From the NCBI GenBank assembly GCA_963981505.1, contig CAXCEI010000007.1, positions 1-48,990 of the forward strand: a DNA stretch of 48,990 nucleotides, given 5' to 3'. A program made the translations under genes and the position numbers. The notes under the pieces were generated by a model that saw only the letters and a list, made by a program, of their open reading frames with translations, was not told the origin of the DNA and ran no database searches. The first letter of the stretch is position 1, and each line of letters starts with the position of its first letter. Of this stretch, positions 44,764 through 48,990 are shown piece by piece. This stretch comes from OPU3-GD-OMZ sp001901525. GTDB lineage: Bacteria > Pseudomonadota > Gammaproteobacteria > Methylococcales > Methylomonadaceae.

Positions 44764-47376
44764 ATGAAAACCATGTCGACAGAACAGTTACGCACTGTTT
44801 TTTTACAATATTTCGAGGCTAATGACCATGTCATTCAGCCCAGTAGTACGCTGGTGCCGGGCGATGATCCTACGCTATTGTTTACCAATGCAGGAATGGT
44901 TCCATTTAAGGACGTTTTTTTAGGGCGAGAAAATATTGGCTTTAAACGCGCGACATCGAGTCAACGGTGTGTTCGAGCCGGGGGTAAACATAATGATCTT
45001 GAAAACGTAGGGTATACCGCACGGCACCATACTTTTTTTGAAATGTTGGGTAATTTTAGTTTTGGCGATTATTTTAAAAAAGAAGCGATCCATTTTGCCT
45101 GGGATTTTTTGACAAATAAACTTGAAATACCGAGTGAGAAGTTATGGGTTACTGTTTTTGATGAAGATACGGAAGCTGAAAACATTTGGTTGAATGAGAT
45201 AGGTATTGATTCGGGTCGTTTTTCGCGTATAGGGGCTAAAGATAATTTTTGGTCAATGGGCGAAATCGGGCCGTGTGGTCCTTGTAGTGAAATATTTTAT
45301 GACCACGGTGAAGATGTTCAAGGGGGGCCGCCGGGCTCGCCTGATGAAGAAGGCGATCGGTATATTGAAATATGGAATTTAGTTTTCATGCAATATAATC
45401 GTTCGGCTGATGGGACCTTGACGGAGTTACCGAGCCCTTCTGTTGATACGGGCATGGGCTTAGAAAGAATTGCTGCGGTTCTTCAGGGGGTGCACAATAA
45501 TTATGAGATTGATCTGTTTCAGAATTTATTAACGGCTGCAGCGAAGGTGACCGGCTTTTCAGATACAAGCCACAGTTCATTGCGCGTGATTGTTGATCAT
45601 ATTCGTTCTTGTGCCTTTTTAATCGTTGATGGCGTTATGCCTTCTAACGAAGGGCGCGGCTATGTCTTACGTCGAATCATTCGTCGCGCTATTCGACACG
45701 GTTACCGACTGGGTGTTCAGGATTTATTTTTCTACCAATTAGTACAGTCGTTGGTTGAGCAGATGGGTTCAGTGTACCCTGAGCTCACAGCGAATCAAGA
45801 ACAAGTTGAGCGGGTATTGGAGAAAGAGGAACAACGTTTTTCAGAAACATTGCAAAAAGGAATGACCGTCTTAGAGGCCTGTGTTGGAAAATTAGACGGT
45901 CTGGTGATCCCTGGGAATACTGTCTTTTTACTTTATGATACGTATGGCTTTCCAGTTGATTTGACGGCAGATTTTGCCCGCGAAAACAATTTAAAGATTG
46001 ATCAGGAAGGTTTTGAGAAAGAAATGGAGAGCCAGCGTGAAAGAGCGCGCGCTGCCAGTAATTTTGGTGCAGATCATGATAAAAACATTGCCATTACTGT
46101 GGAAACGGAGTTTGTCGGTTATCAGCAATTAAAGAGCCAAGCCGTACTATTAGGGCTGTTTTCCGAAGGCAATGCTGTTGAACGTTTAGCTGAGGGTGAG
46201 GAAGGTGTTTTAGTACTGGATTCAACGCCTTTTTATGCTGAGTCAGGCGGTCAGGTTGGTGATGTTGGGATGATTACTTTTGAGGGTAATCAATTTGAAG
46301 TATTTGATACCCAAAAGCAAAGCAGTAATACGTTTTTGCATAAAGGGAAAGTAATTTCTGGCGCGTTGGTACAGGGGCAGTCTTATGAGGCTTCGGTTGA
46401 TTGTGTTGCGCGGCAATTAATTATTTTAAATCATTCGGCGACGCATTTATTACATGCGGCATTAAGAGAAGTCCTAGGCGAGCACGTGATACAAAAAGGC
46501 TCATTGGTCAATTCTTCAAGGTTGCGGTTTGATTTTTCACATTTTGAGCCGATTGGGTTTGAAGAGTTGGCGCAAATTGAACAGTTAGTCAATCTTCAGA
46601 TTAGAAAGAATGGTGCTGTGTCGGTCGATTTGATGACTAAAGATGAGGCTGTTAAGGCAGGAGCTATGGCGTTGTTTGGTGAGAAATACGGTGCTAAAGT
46701 TCGAGTCTTGAAAATTGGTGATTTCTCAATAGAATTGTGCGGCGGCACGCATGTCGATCGTGCCGGTGATATTGGTTGCTTCAAGATTGTGAGTGAAACC
46801 GGTGTTGCTGCAGGGGTTCGGCGTATTGAGGCGGTGACGGGTGAAGCGGCACTGAATTGGTGTGAAGTAAGAAATAAGGCGTTAGGAGGTATTGCTGAAG
46901 TTGTTAAGAGCACGCCAGAAAAGGCATTAGCTAAAGTGGGTCAATTAATTGAGAAAAACAAGCAGTTAGAAAAAGAGTTAGAAAAATTAAAGCTTAAATT
47001 AGTGCAATCATCACAAAGCGAATTAAGTACCCAAGCGGTTAAAATAGAGGGTCTTAATGTTTTAGCGGTGCAATTAGATGATGTCGATGGCAAAGGCATG
47101 CGTGATGTTTTAGATCAACTGAAAAATAAGCTAGGTAGTGCAGCGATTATTTTGGCAGTCGTTAATGGCGGTAAAGTGAGCCTAATAGCCGGTGTGAGTA
47201 AAGATCAGACTGGGCGCATTAAAGCCGGTGATCTCGTGAACTTTGTCGCGGCTCAAGTGGGTGGAAAAGGGGGTGGAAGACCCGAGATGGCTCAGGCGGG
47301 AGGCAATGACCCTGCAGGGCTTGAAAAAGCATTAGCCGATGTTCCGGAATGGATTCGAAGTCAAATCAGCAGTTAA
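44764..47376 (+). CDS. alaS: Alanyl-tRNA synthetase
   Basis: AlaS charges tRNA-Ala and edits mischarged Ser and Gly. The 870-residue length is normal. The class II core is seen in TLLFTNAGMVPFKDVFLG and EIWNLVFMQYNR, and the editing domain carries HSATHLLHA and CGGTHV (Zn/editing ligands). The C-terminal domain has a coiled coil near residues 725-755 and GGKGGGRPEMAQAGG. The ATG at 44764 is used; an in-frame ATG nine nt later is possible. The 123-bp gap before it is AT-rich, with an ACCGGTGGT like that before recA. Confidence 0.98.
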   Translation: MKTMSTEQLRTVFLQYFEANDHVIQPSSTLVPGDDPTLLFTNAGMVPFKDVFLGRENIGFKRATSSQRCVRAGGKHNDLENVGYTARHHTFFEMLGNFSFGDYFKKEAIHFAWDFLTNKLEIPSEKLWVTVFDEDTEAENIWLNEIGIDSGRFSRIGAKDNFWSMGEIGPCGPCSEIFYDHGEDVQGGPPGSPDEEGDRYIEIWNLVFMQYNRSADGTLTELPSPSVDTGMGLERIAAVLQGVHNNYEIDLFQNLLTAAAKVTGFSDTSHSSLRVIVDHIRSCAFLIVDGVMPSNEGRGYVLRRIIRRAIRHGYRLGVQDLFFYQLVQSLVEQMGSVYPELTANQEQVERVLEKEEQRFSETLQKGMTVLEACVGKLDGLVIPGNTVFLLYDTYGFPVDLTADFARENNLKIDQEGFEKEMESQRERARAASNFGADHDKNIAITVETEFVGYQQLKSQAVLLGLFSEGNAVERLAEGEEGVLVLDSTPFYAESGGQVGDVGMITFEGNQFEVFDTQKQSSNTFLHKGKVISGALVQGQSYEASVDCVARQLIILNHSATHLLHAALREVLGEHVIQKGSLVNSSRLRFDFSHFEPIGFEELAQIEQLVNLQIRKNGAVSVDLMTKDEAVKAGAMALFGEKYGAKVRVLKIGDFSIELCGGTHVDRAGDIGCFKIVSETGVAAGVRRIEAVTGEAALNWCEVRNKALGGIAEVVKSTPEKALAKVGQLIEKNKQLEKELEKLKLKLVQSSQSELSTQAVKIEGLNVLAVQLDDVDGKGMRDVLDQLKNKLGSAAIILAVVNGGKVSLIAGVSKDQTGRIKAGDLVNFVAAQVGGKGGGRPEMAQAGGNDPAGLEKALADVPEWIRSQISS

Positions 47377-47394
47377 CGGTGAGTTAAAAAAAGT

Positions 47395-48621
47395 ATGGCG
47401 AGATATGTTTTTAAATTTGGTGGTACCTCGGTGGGTAGCGCGGAACGAATTAAGGTGGTTGCTGAAAAAGTAAAACAGGCACATTCTGAGGGTCACGAAA
47501 TTATAGTCGTTGTTTCAGCTATGAGCGGTGAAACAAATCGGCTCACTGCTTTGGCAGGTGATTTGTTAGTAAACCCCAATCCTCGGGAAATGGATGTGTT
47601 GTTATCAACAGGAGAGCAAGTTACTATTGCTCTATTGAGTATGGCGCTGGATGCTTTAGGGTGCCTCGCGGAGTCATTTACTGGTGGACAGGTTGAGATT
47701 TTGACTGATTCTGTGCACAGTAAAGCAAGAATTAAAGACATAGGTGTATCTGCAATTCAACAGTGTTTGGCAAGTGGAAAAGTTGCTGTTGTTGCCGGTT
47801 TCCAGGGTGTTAATGAGCAGGGGCATATTACCACCTTAGGACGGGGCGGTTCCGATACTACAGCCGTTGCTTTAGCGGCAAAATTAAAAGCAAGTGAATG
47901 CCATATTTATACCGATGTGGATGGTGTTTATACCACAGATCCCCGTGTTGAACCGACCGCACGAAAAATGAATTCGGTCACTTTTGAAGAAATGCTTGAA
48001 ATGGCTAGTTTAGGTTCAAAAGTTTTGCAAATCAGAGCGGTTGAATTTGCAGGAAAATATAATGTGCCTTTAAGAGTATTGTCTACTTTTTCTGAAGGCA
48101 GTGGTACGTTAATAACTTATGAGGATGATGGCATGGAGCGGGCGTTAATTTCCGGTATTGCATTTAATCGTGATGAGGCTAAGTTGACAATTAATGGTGT
48201 TCCGGATCTACCGGGCGTCGCGTCAAAAATAGTCGGTCCGATAGCGGCTAATAATATTGAAATTGATATGATCATTCAGAACATTGCAGATGATGAGACT
48301 ACCGATTTTACTTTTACAGTTCACCGTAATGACTACGTCAAGGCGTTGGCTATTTTGGAGGAGATTAAAGTCTCGTTGTCTGCTAAGAAAGTGAGCGGGG
48401 ATGATACGATTGTAAAGGTCTCGTTGGTCGGTGTAGGGATGCGGTCTCATTCGGGTATTGCGAGCAAGATGTTTGAGGTATTGGCGGCAGAAGGGATTAA
48501 CATTAAAATGATTTCAACATCAGAAATTAAGATTTCGGTCGTCATGGATGAGAAATATCTTGAATTAGCTGTTCGAGCTTTGCATAAGTCTTTTGATTTA
48601 GCCGAGGAACCTACGCTTTGA
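47395..48621 (+). CDS. lysC: Aspartate kinase
   Basis: The 408-residue monofunctional aspartokinase makes aspartyl phosphate for lysine, threonine, methionine and diaminopimelate synthesis. The kinase domain starts YVFKFGGTSVGSAERI and has LGRGGSDTTAVALAA and YTDVDGVYTTDPR. Two ACT domains at about residues 265-408 would bind Lys and/or Thr for feedback inhibition. It lies 18 nt after alaS, so a lysine riboswitch leader is absent. alaS-lysC-csrA order is shared with Pseudomonas-like genomes. Confidence 0.97.
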   Translation: MARYVFKFGGTSVGSAERIKVVAEKVKQAHSEGHEIIVVVSAMSGETNRLTALAGDLLVNPNPREMDVLLSTGEQVTIALLSMALDALGCLAESFTGGQVEILTDSVHSKARIKDIGVSAIQQCLASGKVAVVAGFQGVNEQGHITTLGRGGSDTTAVALAAKLKASECHIYTDVDGVYTTDPRVEPTARKMNSVTFEEMLEMASLGSKVLQIRAVEFAGKYNVPLRVLSTFSEGSGTLITYEDDGMERALISGIAFNRDEAKLTINGVPDLPGVASKIVGPIAANNIEIDMIIQNIADDETTDFTFTVHRNDYVKALAILEEIKVSLSAKKVSGDDTIVKVSLVGVGMRSHSGIASKMFEVLAAEGINIKMISTSEIKISVVMDEKYLELAVRALHKSFDLAEEPTL

Positions 48622-48693
48622 TGATTTCTTTTCTTATCAAAAGATGATAGAATTTTCCGTCTTAGTGATGGTAGGTACTTAGGAGGGAAAACC

Positions 48694-48879
48694 GTGTTAA
48701 TATTGACTCGCCGTGTTGGGGAGACATTGATGATAGGTGATGAAGTCAAGGTTACTGTCTTAGGTGTTAAGGGAAATCAAGTTAGAATTGGTGTGGATGC
48801 GCCAAGAGATGTGACGGTCCATAGAGAAGAGATTTATGACCGCATTAAGAAAGAGAAAGAACAAGAAATCCCGGAATAA
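48694..48879 (+). CDS. csrA: Carbon storage regulator CsrA (RsmA)
   Basis: CsrA is a dimeric RNA-binding regulator that blocks translation or alters stability of mRNAs with GGA-containing leaders. The 61-residue product shows MLILTRRVGETLMIG, with RNA-contact residues Leu4, Arg6 and Arg44 (VHREE). The GTG start follows a strong AGGAGGG. That GGA-rich site could itself be a CsrA target for autoregulation (inference). The tRNA-Ser gene begins 16 nt after the stop. Confidence 0.97.
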   Translation: MLILTRRVGETLMIGDEVKVTVLGVKGNQVRIGVDAPRDVTVHREEIYDRIKKEKEQEIPE

Positions 48880-48895
48880 ATACAAATATTGAATT

Positions 48896-48987
48896 GGAGA
48901 GATGGCCGAGTGGCTGAAGGCGCTCCCCTGCTAAGGGAGTATGGGTTTTAAAGCCCATCGAGGGTTCGAATCCCTCTCTCTCCGCCA
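48896..48987 (+). tRNA. tRNA-Ser (anticodon GCU)
   Basis: The acceptor arms GGAGAGA (48896-48902) and TCTCTCC (48977-48983) pair perfectly, followed by discriminator G and an encoded CCA at 48985-48987. The anticodon stem CTCCC/GGGAG encloses CTGCTAA with anticodon GCT (48930-48932), read by AGC and AGU codons. A long variable arm (ATGGG...CCCAT) is typical of class II tRNA-Ser. The T arm GAGGG-TTCGAAT-CCCTC is intact. It follows csrA by 16 nt, as in many Gammaproteobacteria. Confidence 0.97.
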
Positions 48988-48990
48988 TTC

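Noticed and set aside
47377..47394. Lysine riboswitch before lysC
   Set aside because: Only 18 nt separate alaS and lysC, far too short for the riboswitch.

Overview
The window looks like chromosomal DNA of a gammaproteobacterial (type I, Methylococcales-like) methanotroph or a close methylotroph. Two things point there: housekeeping gene order typical of Gammaproteobacteria (tgt-yajC-secD-secF; ndk-rlmN-pilW-hisS-yfgM-bamB-der; recA-recX-alaS-lysC-csrA-tRNA-Ser), and a block of serine-cycle and tetrahydrofolate C1 genes between them (mtdA, gck, glyA, ftfL, mdh, hprA, sga, mcl, mtkA, mtkB). By eye the DNA is moderately AT-rich throughout. I see no insertion sequence, prophage, rRNA or CRISPR array, and no obviously broken gene. 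The genus assignment is inference.

Layout. 1-5827: a leader with two inverted-repeat structures, then a tight three-gene unit: an outer-membrane beta-barrel-like protein, a membrane-anchored protein joining two unrelated solute-binding folds (TRAP/DctP-type and Leu/Ile/Val-type), and a hybrid sensor histidine kinase. 5956-7698: a lipoprotein with twelve uniform 23-residue MORN repeats and a trypsin-like domain lacking its catalytic triad. 7729-10781: a family-5-like uracil-DNA glycosylase, uvrC and pgsA, joined by 8-nt overlaps. 10802-10840: a strong hairpin terminator between convergent pgsA and gltD. 10862-16943 (minus): gltB-gltD. 16944-17386: a divergent intergenic region with a candidate gltB promoter. 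17387-30770 (plus): a UbiF-like hydroxylase, tgt, yajC, secD, secF, ndk, rlmN, pilW, hisS, yfgM, bamB, der, tpx.

30813-42995: the C1 island. On the minus strand mtdA-gck-glyA-ftfL reads as one likely operon and sga-hprA as another. On the plus strand mdh stands alone and mcl-mtkA-mtkB form a third unit. Together they interconvert formate and C1-tetrahydrofolate, load C1 onto glycine to make serine, convert serine through hydroxypyruvate and glycerate to phosphoglycerate, and cleave malyl-CoA to acetyl-CoA and glyoxylate, which is aminated back to glycine. Methenyl-H4F cyclohydrolase (fch), enolase and PEP carboxylase are not in the window. 43124-48987: recA, recX, alaS, lysC, csrA and tRNA-Ser(GCU).

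The least ordinary part is 249-7698: the dual-binding-domain sensory operon and the adjacent MORN/pseudoprotease lipoprotein. Function there is inferred only from domain architecture and gene order.
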